The notes beneath the pieces are model-generated. The model was given only the letters and a program-made list of their open reading frames with translations, ran no database searches and was not told where the DNA came from. Below, one piece after another: positions 16,817 through 25,477 of a DNA stretch of 51,222 bases. Each line of letters opens with the position of its first letter. The first letter of the stretch is position 1. Origin of the DNA: Bacteroidales bacterium (GTDB taxonomy: Bacteria > Bacteroidota > Bacteroidia > Bacteroidales > P3); the NCBI GenBank assembly GCA_024681475.1, contig JAILAT010000050.1, positions 1 through 51,222 of the forward strand, given 5' to 3'. Made by a program: the position numbers and the translations under genes.

Positions 16817-18061
16817 ATGCAGAATCCTAAAGCCAAGCGCAACCTGCGCAGGTCGGTGCCGCGACGCATATTCAATGTGGTAGTGTATCTATTCGCCATT
16901 GCCGGCTTCGGCATCATCGGCGCATGGGGCATCTACAAACTGGGACTGACCAACAACAAGGGCGCAGTGGACAAGAACTACCGCTACCTCATGTCGGTAG
17001 AAGAGATGGAAGCAGGGGCCAACGGCAAAGCGCTGAGCGACAACGAGCGCAACGCGCTGTGGATGCAACAGTATCTCAAGCTGGCCGCCTTCGGCAAATA
17101 CTACCCCGAAAACGCCCAGATGATATTGCACGCTGCGCAGCGTCAGGGCGACCCGCGACTGGTGGACCGCATGATTGCCGCCGCCATGGTCTACACCGAC
17201 AGCACCAGCGACTACCAGCAGCTCCTGAAAGAGATGACCGCGCTCTACGACACTCATCCGCAACAATACAATCCTTCGGCAATACCCTGGATGGCCACCG
17301 AAGATTGGCAGATGCTGCGCGAAAGCATAGTGAAAGACAGCGCATTGCTGAACAAAGCAGGACGCATCACCGGCGTGGAGCCGCGTCTCATAGCTGCCTG
17401 TCTGGTGGGAGAACAGATAAGACTGTTCAACTCGAAACGCGAGATTGTGAAACAATACCTTGGTCCCGTGAAGATGCTTTCCGTGCAGTCGCAGTTCTCG
17501 TGGGGCGTGAACGGCATCAAAGAATACACCGCTTTGCAGGTCGAACGCAACCTGAAGGACACGGCCTCGATATTCTACATGGGCAAGCATTATGAGAACA
17601 TCCTCGACTTCGAGACCGAAGACCCCAGCACGGAGCGTTTCAACCGTCTGGTAGACTATCGCAACCATCTGTACTCCTATATCTACACCGGCTGCATCCT
17701 GCACCAGACCATGCTGCAATGGAAACGTAGCGGCTACGACATCTCCAACCGTCCCGACATCCTGTGCACATTGTTCAATGTGGGCTTCTCGCAGTCACAT
17801 CCTCATGGCGAGCCACGCTGCGGCGGCTCGCACATCACCGTGGACGGCAAGACATACACCTTCGGAGCTATCGGCTTCGACTTCTACTACTCCGGCGACC
17901 TGGCCGACGCCCTCCCCTACTGGCGACAGCATTTCATAGAGGACAACGGCGTGGCCCTGACGCAAGCCGAGATTGACAGCATCCAGAGCAATGTCAGCAA
18001 CTGCACGCGTCCCGAGAAAGGAATCGAATACCGCACCGAACAGGAGACTTTGGCATGGTAA
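16817..18061 (+). CDS. Membrane-anchored protein, possible lysozyme-like fold
   Basis: A 414-aa protein with a basic N-terminus and one transmembrane segment (residues 20-41, VVVYLFAIAGFGIIGAWGIY), then a periplasmic domain. The first part is helical. The second contains GVEPRLIAACLVGEQIRLF around residues 183-200, where the Glu in a helix is reminiscent of the catalytic Glu of lysozyme-like transglycosylases, and then LCTLFNVGFSQSHPHGEPRCGGS and YTFGAIGFDFYYSGDLADALPYW. The pattern recalls the DUF1402 type, but I am not sure of that match. It lies 72 nt after nhaD and 54 nt before the Wzz-like gene, so a cell-wall or polysaccharide-related role is a fair guess, not shown. Confidence 0.7.
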   Translation: MQNPKAKRNLRRSVPRRIFNVVVYLFAIAGFGIIGAWGIYKLGLTNNKGAVDKNYRYLMSVEEMEAGANGKALSDNERNALWMQQYLKLAAFGKYYPENAQMILHAAQRQGDPRLVDRMIAAAMVYTDSTSDYQQLLKEMTALYDTHPQQYNPSAIPWMATEDWQMLRESIVKDSALLNKAGRITGVEPRLIAACLVGEQIRLFNSKREIVKQYLGPVKMLSVQSQFSWGVNGIKEYTALQVERNLKDTASIFYMGKHYENILDFETEDPSTERFNRLVDYRNHLYSYIYTGCILHQTMLQWKRSGYDISNRPDILCTLFNVGFSQSHPHGEPRCGGSHITVDGKTYTFGAIGFDFYYSGDLADALPYWRQHFIEDNGVALTQAEIDSIQSNVSNCTRPEKGIEYRTEQETLAW

Positions 18062-18115
18062 CAGACAAGCATTTGACCAATCATTACGAATAATAATAAA
18101 GACACATAAATAACC

Positions 18116-18985
18116 ATGGAACAGAAAGATTTCGGAAACCACTACGAGCTCAAGAACACCGTGAACTTCTTCCGCAAACATTGGAAACTGCTGACCATAG
18201 TCGGCGTCGTGGCGCTGGGTGCATCCATCGGGGCATCGTTCCTCATCACGCCGCGCTACAAGTCGTCGGCCATCCTTTTCCCCACCAGCTCCAACCGCCA
18301 GTCGAAGGCCATCCTTGCCACACGTTACAGCTTGGATTTCATGGACTACGGTATTGAGCGCGACTGCGAATACGCCATACAGATACTCTCCTCACAGTCG
18401 ATGCAAGAGGATGTCTGCAACCGTTTCAACATGATGGAGCATTACGGTATCTCAGCCAACGACCCTCAGAAATACTTCAAACTGAACGAGGCTTACCGAA
18501 GCAATATCACAGTAAAACGCACAGAGTTTCTGGGCGTGGAGATTTCGGTGCTCGACGTGGACCCGCAATGGGCCGCCGATATCGCCAACTACATGGCCGC
18601 CAACTACGACACGCTGAGCAACCGCATCCAGATGGACCGCGCCACTGATGCCTACAACACCATGAAGGCCGTGTGCGACGAACTGGAGAACGACATCCGC
18701 TCTTTGGAGGACAGCCTCCGCGATAACCGCAACAGCCTGTGGCTGTCACAGCTCATCGAGGACAAATGCCAGGAACTGGCCGAAATACAGACCCGCATGA
18801 GCGAAACGAAGGTGGACATGGAGCAGACCATGAGCTACAAATTCTGGCTGGACCAGGCCAAACCTGCCGACAAGAAAGCCTATCCGAAACGCGCCATCGT
18901 GGTGCTGCTTGGCACCCTCGGAACGCTGGCAGTGCTCATCCTGACCTTGCTGCTGATTGACAGAGCAAAGCGCGAAGAAGAGTAG
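18116..18985 (+). CDS. Wzz-like chain-length determinant protein
   Basis: A 289-aa polysaccharide co-polymerase: N-terminal cytoplasmic stretch, transmembrane segment at about residues 24-45 (LLTIVGVVALGASIGASFLI), the TPRYKSSAILFPTSS proline-rich start of the periplasmic domain, a long coiled coil (about residues 185-245, RATDAYNTMKAVCDELENDI), and a second transmembrane segment near the C-terminus (AIVVLLGTLGTLAVLILTLLL). No tyrosine-kinase domain is attached. It would control chain length of a surface polysaccharide polymerised elsewhere. The O-antigen ligase gene follows after 39 nt, consistent with a shared pathway. Confidence 0.87.
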   Translation: MEQKDFGNHYELKNTVNFFRKHWKLLTIVGVVALGASIGASFLITPRYKSSAILFPTSSNRQSKAILATRYSLDFMDYGIERDCEYAIQILSSQSMQEDVCNRFNMMEHYGISANDPQKYFKLNEAYRSNITVKRTEFLGVEISVLDVDPQWAADIANYMAANYDTLSNRIQMDRATDAYNTMKAVCDELENDIRSLEDSLRDNRNSLWLSQLIEDKCQELAEIQTRMSETKVDMEQTMSYKFWLDQAKPADKKAYPKRAIVVLLGTLGTLAVLILTLLLIDRAKREEE

Positions 18986-19024
18986 TCTCCTCTTGACACA
19001 TCAGGCAAATCACTGACTACCACG

Positions 19025-20476
19025 ATGAAAGAATGGTTCAAGAAGAACAGCGGCTTGCTGATAGCCGTGGCGGTGGCAGCCTCATATCTGGTTGCCAACT
19101 GCTACTTGCTTAAGCATGACTTCTACTGGCTGTATATGCTGCCGCTGGCAGGATTGGCCATACTGCTGTTCGTGCTGAAGTTTGAGGTGGGCCTGATGAC
19201 CATCGCGCTGCTGACCCCGTTCGCCATCGACTTTGCGCTGCTTCCCGGCATGGAGCTTTCCATGCCCGTGGAGCCCATGATGATACTCTTCACCGTGATG
19301 TTCTTCTTCCGCGTGCTGGTGGAGCCCAGCTACGACCGGCGCATCTTGCGGCACCCCATCACCATCGTTGTGCTGGCACAGCTGGTGTGGTTTGTGGTGA
19401 CGTCATGCACTTCGAAGCTGCCTATGGTGTCGTTCAAATACTTCGCCGCACGCCTCTGGTTCGTGGTGCCGTTCTTCTTCGCCGCCACGCACATATTCCA
19501 CAATCCGAAACGCATCCGTCAGTTTTTCTGGTGCTACGCCATCGCGCTCATCACAGTAGTGCTCATCTCGACCATCAAGACGGTGGGCAACTTCTCTGAC
19601 CTTCAGACGCTGCACCGCGTCATGCGTCCTTTCTACAACGACCATACGGCCTACGGCTGTGTCATAGCATTGTTCATCCCTGCGGCATTCTACTTCATCT
19701 TTTCGCGTCGCAGCCGCGGATGGGCTCGTGTGCTCTACCTCGCGCTGTTCGTCCTGCTGTGTACAGGCCTGATGTTCAGCTATTCACGAGCTGCCTGGAT
19801 CAGCGTCGTGGCTGCCATAGGCGTATACATGGCTGTACGTATGGGTATGAAAATCAAATGGATGTTGGTATTTTTCGGCCTCGGCGTCGGTGGTTTCTTC
19901 TACTACCAGAGCGACGTCCTCTACAAGCTGAGCAAGAACAAACAGGACTCGTCGTATGACCTGGCCGGACAGGTGAAATCCATCTCCAACATCTCCACCG
20001 ACGCCTCGAATCTGGAACGCCTGAATCGCTGGGCCTCGGCCATGCGAATGTTCAAAGAGAACCCCGTAATGGGCTGCGGACCAGGTACCTATCAATTCCT
20101 TTACGCCGGTTATCAACGCAGCTACCAGCTGTCGGTGATCAGCACCAACTCGGGCAACCGCGGCAATGCCCACAGCGAATATATCGGGCCGCTGACAGAA
20201 CAGGGCATTCCAGGTGCCGCTATTGTGCTGGCGCTCTTCATGATAACCTTTGCCACCGGCGTGCGCGTTTACCGCACAGCGGCGGACAAAAGTGTGGCCA
20301 ATATGGCGCTGGCTTTCACACTCAGTTTGCTGACCTACTACGTCCATGGCGTTTTCAACAATTTTCTGGATACCGACAAGCTGTCGGTACCATTTTGGGG
20401 CTTCACGGCAGTCATCGTTGCCCTCGACATCTATTGCGCCAAGAAAGACCCACCACACTGGAAGACAAAGAATTGA
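19025..20476 (+). CDS. O-antigen ligase/polymerase family protein
   Basis: A 483-aa inner-membrane protein with about eleven to thirteen hydrophobic segments and the Wzy_C/O-antigen ligase domain. The diagnostic periplasmic loop is present: ERLNRWASAMRMFKENPVMGCGPGTYQF followed by the NAHSEYIGPLTEQGIPG motif with its conserved His. The TGLMFSYSRAAWISV segment with a conserved Arg is also typical. It transfers or polymerises glycan on lipid carriers at the periplasmic face. It follows the Wzz-like gene by 39 nt. Ligase and polymerase activities cannot be separated from sequence alone. Confidence 0.87.
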   Translation: MKEWFKKNSGLLIAVAVAASYLVANCYLLKHDFYWLYMLPLAGLAILLFVLKFEVGLMTIALLTPFAIDFALLPGMELSMPVEPMMILFTVMFFFRVLVEPSYDRRILRHPITIVVLAQLVWFVVTSCTSKLPMVSFKYFAARLWFVVPFFFAATHIFHNPKRIRQFFWCYAIALITVVLISTIKTVGNFSDLQTLHRVMRPFYNDHTAYGCVIALFIPAAFYFIFSRRSRGWARVLYLALFVLLCTGLMFSYSRAAWISVVAAIGVYMAVRMGMKIKWMLVFFGLGVGGFFYYQSDVLYKLSKNKQDSSYDLAGQVKSISNISTDASNLERLNRWASAMRMFKENPVMGCGPGTYQFLYAGYQRSYQLSVISTNSGNRGNAHSEYIGPLTEQGIPGAAIVLALFMITFATGVRVYRTAADKSVANMALAFTLSLLTYYVHGVFNNFLDTDKLSVPFWGFTAVIVALDIYCAKKDPPHWKTKN

Positions 20477-20564
20477 CTACTGACAGTGCGCTTCCGGAAG
20501 GCAAGGAAAATGCTAAAAAAGCCTAAAAAGGCCACCCCTGCCGACTCAACTACCCCTTTTTTCG

Positions 20565-20572
20565 TACTTTTG
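20565..20572 (+). promoter_or_regulatory. -7 promoter box for NlpC/P60 gene
   Basis: TACTTTTG matches TAnnTTTG and lies 61 nt upstream of the ATG at 20634. No good -33 TTTG was found. An in-frame ATG at 20583 is just 10 nt downstream but gives no signal peptide. Confidence 0.5.
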
Positions 20573-20633
20573 CAAAAATTTTATGGCGACGGCTGGCAGA
20601 CCAGTCTTCCTAGTATCTCTAGAGCAACCAACC

Positions 20634-21164
20634 ATGAAAAGACTATTCCATAGCACCCTGATATGCTGCATCTTATTAGTTTTTAGCAGCTTTAGCGTCA
20701 CTGCACAGACCATTGTGCAAGGTAGCCGATTGAACAAAAACACGGTGGCCGAGCACGTTATCGATGAGGCCAGCCGCTACATCGGCACCCCTTATCGCTG
20801 GGGCGGCAAGAGTCCGCAAGGCTTCGACTGCGCGGGATTTGTGCGCTTTGTTTACGGGAAATTCGGCGTTCAGCTCTCATCGGGAGCTGCGCCCCAATTC
20901 AGACAAGGCAAAAAAGTGAAAGCCAACGAATTGACTAAAGGCGACCTCGTATTCTTTGAAGGCCGTACCATCAGCGGCAACATAGGCCATGTGGGCATTG
21001 TTACCGACGTGGCGGCCGACGGCAAGTCGTTCAGTTTTATCCACGCTTCAACATCAGAAGGAGTCGTGATCACCTCATCAAGAGACCCTTACTACAAAAA
21101 GAGATACCTGTGTGCCTGCCGGGTCATCGACAAGGTAGTCAGCAATCTGCCCACGGGGGTATAA
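20634..21164 (+). CDS. Secreted NlpC/P60 peptidoglycan endopeptidase
   Basis: From the ATG at 20634 the 176-aa product starts with a signal peptide (LFHSTLICCILLVFSSFSVTAQ). The NlpC/P60 domain fills the rest: YIGTPYRWGGKSPQGFDCAGFVRFVY with the catalytic Cys in FDCAGFV, GDLVFFEGR, and the catalytic His in IGHVGIVTDV, with FIHAS supplying the third polar residue. It cleaves peptide crosslinks or stems in peptidoglycan in the periplasm. An upstream ATG at 20583 is in frame but would put 17 residues before the signal peptide. It is convergent with the OmpA-like gene. Confidence 0.92.
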   Translation: MKRLFHSTLICCILLVFSSFSVTAQTIVQGSRLNKNTVAEHVIDEASRYIGTPYRWGGKSPQGFDCAGFVRFVYGKFGVQLSSGAAPQFRQGKKVKANELTKGDLVFFEGRTISGNIGHVGIVTDVAADGKSFSFIHASTSEGVVITSSRDPYYKKRYLCACRVIDKVVSNLPTGV

Positions 21165-21190
21165 TCCAACACAACAATATGATTGTCAGC

Positions 21191-21210
21191 TCCGGAGGGT
21201 TCCCTTCGGA
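21191..21210. terminator. Hairpin between convergent genes
   Basis: TCCGGAGGG (21191-21199) pairs with CCCTTCGGA (21202-21210) with one wobble pair, between the NlpC stop at 21164 and the OmpA-like stop at 21211. The loop is very short, so the outer loop-proximal pair is probably open. Confidence 0.45.
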
Positions 21211-22215
21211 CTAGTGCTCTATCAGGTTCAGAATGTCCGTGAGCTTGGGAGTGAGGATGATTTCGGTGCGACGGTTCTGGGCACGGTTCTCAGGAGTGTC
21301 GTTGGACACCTTAGGAGCGTATTCTCCATGTCCACAGGCCTCTACGCGCGTAGGGTCGATGGCGGGGCCATATTGCAGCAGCAATTTGACGATGGCGGTG
21401 GCGCGCATGACGCTGAGGTCCCAGTTGTCCTTGACAGCGGTGGAGCCTTTATAGGCCGCATTGTCAGTGTGGCCCTCGACCATAATATTAAGGTCGGTAT
21501 TGGTCTCCAGCACTTTAGCGAGAGTCTTGATTGCCTCGACACCCTCTTTCGACACCGTCCAGCTAGCGGATGGGAACATGAGCTTGCTATCCATGGAGAC
21601 ATAGACTTTGCCGTCGCGGGTCTCGACATTCATACCCTTGTCGGCAAAGCCGACGAGTGCGTTATTGATTGAGGTGCGGAGCGTCTCAAGCTCTTTGTTC
21701 TTGGCATCCAGCTCGGCACGGGCAGCAGCCTCTTTCTTTTCCAGCTCAGCCTGGCGCAGTGCCATCTGTTGTTGACTGGCATTCAGTTCGACTTCGCGCT
21801 GGCGGAAAGCTTCCTCCTTATCGCTCAATTCTTTAGTACGTGCAGCGAGGAGATTGTTGGCGCGGTTGAGGTCCTGGTTCTGGCCGGTGATACGCTGGTT
21901 GTAGTTCTCTATGACAGTATCGTAACCCATCTTGAGGTTGGCCATCTCGAGACGCAAGTCTGCCAAGGCAGCCGTCTGCTGGTTTTTGGCGTCGGTGAGG
22001 TCGACAATCTCGGCGCCCAGCGACTGGTTTTGACGCTGAAGCTCAGCATTTTCCTCCTTCAAGTCGTTGAGTTCGTATACGGTGGCATTGTACTGTCGAC
22101 GAAGTTGGGCCTCCTTGGTTTCGAGGGCTTCATATTTGCCCAGTGTCACGCAAGAGCTGAAAAGCAGCAGTGCCAAACCACTGGCGAAGAGGGGGGTACG
22201 GTTGATGTTGTGCAT
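21211..22215 (-). CDS. OmpA-family lipoprotein with coiled coil
   Basis: A 334-aa outer-membrane lipoprotein. The signal peptide ends with lipobox FSSC at about residue 22. Residues 30-180 form a long coiled coil (LRRQYNATVYELNDLKEENAELQRQNQSL and so on). The C-terminal 120 residues are an OmpA/MotB peptidoglycan-binding domain with MVEGHTDN, NWDLSVMRATAIV, the GHGEYAP segment and NRRTEIIL. The product probably links outer membrane and cell wall and spans part of the periplasm. It is divergent from the ClC gene, whose promoter lies in the shared gap. Confidence 0.92.
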   Translation of the reverse strand: MHNINRTPLFASGLALLLFSSCVTLGKYEALETKEAQLRRQYNATVYELNDLKEENAELQRQNQSLGAEIVDLTDAKNQQTAALADLRLEMANLKMGYDTVIENYNQRITGQNQDLNRANNLLAARTKELSDKEEAFRQREVELNASQQQMALRQAELEKKEAAARAELDAKNKELETLRTSINNALVGFADKGMNVETRDGKVYVSMDSKLMFPSASWTVSKEGVEAIKTLAKVLETNTDLNIMVEGHTDNAAYKGSTAVKDNWDLSVMRATAIVKLLLQYGPAIDPTRVEACGHGEYAPKVSNDTPENRAQNRRTEIILTPKLTDILNLIEH

Positions 22216-22286
22216 GATTTCAAAAATGTTAGTATTGTGTATAATAACGCAGAAAGTGCTTTTTTAGTTTGCGGCATCGAAAAAAT

Positions 22287-22317
22287 TTTGCTGCAAAGCA
22301 AAAAAAATGTATCTTTG
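22287..22317 (+). promoter_or_regulatory. Full consensus promoter for ClC gene
   Basis: TTTG at 22287-22290 and TATCTTTG at 22310-22317 are separated by 19 nt, an exact fit to the Bacteroides-type promoter (TTTG, 19-21 nt, TAnnTTTG). The ClC start lies about 105 nt downstream, giving a fairly long leader. Confidence 0.75.
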
Positions 22318-22423
22318 TAAACTTTATTGGTCCTGCAATGCGGGGCTGAATTTTAGATATCATGCTGATAACCAACAGTTACTAACTGCATGGTTATTAT
22401 TGTGACAAAATGAGAATGTGAAG

Positions 22424-24214
22424 ATGACCGGATTAGAGACATACAAGCGTTTTATCGTCTGGCGCAAGCGCAAAGTGAGCGACCACACATTCCTGCTGGT
22501 GCTGAGTGTGCTGGTGGGGTTGCTGGTGGGCTTGGCCGCTGTGGCGCTGAAGACGGCAGTGCACATGGTGAACCAGTGGCTGCTGCACTTCAACGTAACG
22601 ACATTGGTGGGTGGCAACCTGCTGATGGTCATCTATCCTGCCATCGGTATCCTGTTGACTATCTTCTTCGTACGCTTCATGGCCGGCGGCCACATTGGTC
22701 ATGGTCTGCCGTCGGTATTGTTGGCTCTGGCCCGCGGTGGCGGCAAATTGCCAGCCAAAAATATGTATACCTCACTGGTGGCCTCGACGCTGACCGTAGC
22801 CTTTGGCGGCAGCGTAGGACTGGAGGCCCCCATCGTCTCGACGGGCAGCGCCATAGGCAGCAATGTGGGTCGTTTCTTCCGCATGGAGAGTCACGAAATG
22901 AAACTGCTGCTGGGCTGCGGTGCCGCAGCTGCCATAGCAGGCATTTTCAAGGCTCCACTAGCCGGAGTGCTGTTTGTCATCGAGGTATTCATGTTCGACC
23001 TGACAGCCACATCGGTGCTGCCACTCATGCTGGCAGCCATCAGCGCATCGGGAATGGCCAACCTGTTGATGGGTAGCGAGGTACAGTTCGCATTCGTGGT
23101 GGACGGCAAGGCGCCGCTGAGCCATCTGCCCCAATATGCGGTGCTAGGTGTGCTCAGCGCCTTCGTGTCACTCTATTTCCTTCGTGTCACCGACAAAGTG
23201 GAAGGCTGGTTTGCCGCACGGCGCAAGCAAAGCCATCGCGTGCTTTGGGGCACCATCGGCCTTGGCATCCTCATATTCCTCTTCCCTCCCCTCTTCGGCG
23301 AAGGCTACGCCTTCCTCACCGAACTGCTCAATGGCAGCAACACCATGATTTTCGAGCACACGGTCTTCTCGCCGCTGCAAGGCAACGAATGGATGGTGCT
23401 GGCATTCATGGCGTTGCTAATATTGGCCAAAGCTGTAGCCACAGCCATGACGATAGGCTGCGGCGGCGTAGGCGGAACCTTTGGCCCCTCGTTGGTACTC
23501 GGCGGCTTCACCGGTTATTTTGCGGCACTGCTCAACAACCAGCTGGGACTTCCGGAAATGTCGCTGTCCAGCTTCGCCTTGGTAGGTATGGCCGCCGTGA
23601 TGACAGGTGTGATGCACGCCCCCTTCATGGCCATCTTCCTCATTGCCGAAATCACGGGTGGATACGACCTTATGATTCCGCTGCTGACCGCTTCAGCCAT
23701 CTCCTACCTCTGCATATCGCCCTTCGAAAAACATAGCATCTACGCACGCAAACTTGCCAAAGAAGGCAACTTGATGACCCACGACAAGGACTCGTCGGCA
23801 TGGCACCTGATGGATATGCGGCGACTGATTGAGACCAACTTCGTTGTGGTACGCGAAGGCGACACGCTACGCGATGTGGTGGAAGCCATCAAGTACTCAC
23901 GACGTAACCTGTTCCCAGTGCTCACCAACGACGACAAGTTTCTCGGTATCATCCTCTTGGACGATGTGCGCCACATCATGTTCCAGCCCGAACTCTACGA
24001 CAACTATACCGTCGAGGGGCTCATGCATCCGCTCTCGGAAGGAGATATCGTGCGCCTCAGCGACCCGCCAGAGGATGTGGTAGCCAAATTCCGCATCGGA
24101 AACCGATACAACCTTATCGTCATTGATGACGACGACACCTACCTCGGCATCCTTTCGCGCGCCAACATCTTCTCGGCCTATCGCCGTTTCGTGAAGGAAT
24201 CCAGTGAAGAATAA
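22424..24214 (+). CDS. ClC chloride channel/antiporter with CBS domains
   Basis: A ClC-family membrane protein of about 596 aa. Signature loops: GGHIGHGLPSVLLALARGGG (first selectivity region), SVGLEAPIVSTGSAIG with the gating Glu in GLEAP, and IGCGGVGGTFGPSLVLGG. Ten or more hydrophobic helices precede two C-terminal CBS domains (about residues 455-595, VVREGDTLRDVVEAIKYSRRN and FRIGNRYNLIVIDDDDTYLG), which usually sense adenine nucleotides. The gating Glu allows either channel or proton-coupled exchange; the sequence does not decide. ATG at 22424 or GTG at 22418 are both possible starts. The long leader and strong promoter suggest separate regulation. Confidence 0.92.
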   Translation: MTGLETYKRFIVWRKRKVSDHTFLLVLSVLVGLLVGLAAVALKTAVHMVNQWLLHFNVTTLVGGNLLMVIYPAIGILLTIFFVRFMAGGHIGHGLPSVLLALARGGGKLPAKNMYTSLVASTLTVAFGGSVGLEAPIVSTGSAIGSNVGRFFRMESHEMKLLLGCGAAAAIAGIFKAPLAGVLFVIEVFMFDLTATSVLPLMLAAISASGMANLLMGSEVQFAFVVDGKAPLSHLPQYAVLGVLSAFVSLYFLRVTDKVEGWFAARRKQSHRVLWGTIGLGILIFLFPPLFGEGYAFLTELLNGSNTMIFEHTVFSPLQGNEWMVLAFMALLILAKAVATAMTIGCGGVGGTFGPSLVLGGFTGYFAALLNNQLGLPEMSLSSFALVGMAAVMTGVMHAPFMAIFLIAEITGGYDLMIPLLTASAISYLCISPFEKHSIYARKLAKEGNLMTHDKDSSAWHLMDMRRLIETNFVVVREGDTLRDVVEAIKYSRRNLFPVLTNDDKFLGIILLDDVRHIMFQPELYDNYTVEGLMHPLSEGDIVRLSDPPEDVVAKFRIGNRYNLIVIDDDDTYLGILSRANIFSAYRRFVKESSEE

Positions 24215-24245
24215 TACTATTCGCATACTATCAATATTTTAAAAA

Positions 24246-24764
24246 ATGAAAACATTAGTTGAACGTACAATACCCCGAGACAAGTCAGCCAAAGTCATCG
24301 TCAGCATCGTTCTGTTGAGCCTGTTCGATCTGATATGTCTGATGATGGTCGTCGTCAACGCCGTATCACAACACAACGCCGCCGAACCCGATTACAATGA
24401 CCAAGCAGGTATCGTGATGGGCATTGCCGGTGCCTTATTGCTCACACCTTTTTTGCTCTTGAGTCTGCGCAACATACTGGTAGCAAAAAAAGAAAAAATA
24501 AGTCTGGACGAAAGAAAGATAGTGGTGGAGACCAAACAGGGAATAATCCACAAGGAGAAAGAGTTTTACTATTTTGATACACGGGTACGCCTGGTGGAGG
24601 GCACAGATTCGACACGGCATATCGAAATCAGAGACAGTTCGTCAAGTAAGAACATAATGCGCTGTGCCATAGGCATGGACCGCATACAACAGCTAACTCT
24701 CCTGAAACAAATCATCGAGGCTATAGCCCTAGACCGAATCGCAGAGAAGAATGATGCAAAGTAG
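24246..24764 (+). CDS. Unknown two-helix membrane protein
   Basis: A 172-aa protein with two hydrophobic segments (about residues 18-40, IVSIVLLSLFDLICLMMVVV, and 55-77, VMGIAGALLLTPFLLLSL) and a cytosolic-looking C-terminal domain with strands (KISLDERKIVVETKQGII, FYYFDTRVRLVEG), reminiscent of a PH-like or bPH fold, though the match is not firm. It follows the ClC gene by 31 nt and overlaps the next gene by 14 nt. The pair look like a small accessory module. No family assigned. Confidence 0.68.
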   Translation: MKTLVERTIPRDKSAKVIVSIVLLSLFDLICLMMVVVNAVSQHNAAEPDYNDQAGIVMGIAGALLLTPFLLLSLRNILVAKKEKISLDERKIVVETKQGIIHKEKEFYYFDTRVRLVEGTDSTRHIEIRDSSSSKNIMRCAIGMDRIQQLTLLKQIIEAIALDRIAEKNDAK

Positions 24765-25341
24765 AACCCGTCCTGGTAAGGCTCTGTTCATCACCCTTGC
24801 TCTTTTCAGCACAATTGTTCTAATCACAAGCATCATACTGCTCATCAACAACACTCGTCTGATATGCATGGCCGAGCGATGGATGTTGCTGGGCTCCTTG
24901 TTCCTCCTTTTGCTGCTAGTGGGCCGCTGGCTGTGGCGAAAATGCAGTGACGAAGGATTGCCCGTCCGCATCCTCAGTGCCCTGCTTTGGGGCAGCGCAA
25001 TGGCAATCCTCATCCTGTCGACCATTGCAGCCATCAAGCTGAGCGACAAACGGGTATGCCATAGTGGAAACTACATCGTTTACCAGGAACAACCCTTTAT
25101 AATAGAAATCGATCCGCTACCCCTAGTGCTCTACAAACGCAGTGGGCTACGTGAGGTTCGGCTGTTTACCGTCGACAGCGAAATACTGGATCCCATTGGC
25201 GCAACCCTCCTTGTTGACGAAGAAAACGATTGGGTAACCTTCGAAGCGCAGTGGCATTCAGCATCTGCACAACTCACATGGACCACCCTGAAGCGATATG
25301 TCCTCTCGACAGGACAACTCATTGAAAGTCAGGAATACTAA
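24751..25341 (+). CDS. Unknown three-helix membrane protein
   Basis: A 196-aa protein with three hydrophobic segments in its first half (LFITLALFSTIVLITSIILLI, WMLLGSLFLLLLLVGRWLW, ILSALLWGSAMAILILSTIAAI) and a soluble C-terminal domain with strand-like content (PFIIEIDPLPLVLYKRSGLREVRLF, split here for reading). The start overlaps the previous gene by 14 nt, so translation is coupled. No motif points to a transporter or enzyme. The two genes probably act together. Confidence 0.66.
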   Translation: MMQSRTRPGKALFITLALFSTIVLITSIILLINNTRLICMAERWMLLGSLFLLLLLVGRWLWRKCSDEGLPVRILSALLWGSAMAILILSTIAAIKLSDKRVCHSGNYIVYQEQPFIIEIDPLPLVLYKRSGLREVRLFTVDSEILDPIGATLLVDEENDWVTFEAQWHSASAQLTWTTLKRYVLSTGQLIESQEY

Positions 25342-25477
25342 CCAAGACCTCATCCTACATTCCACCAACAGACAGCAACGTTGCACATGCCAGTTGGATT
25401 CACAGAGAAGTTTTTTTTCTGTTTGTCATACTATTTTGCCGACGATGGCGTTAATATAATTTAACAATAATGCTGCG

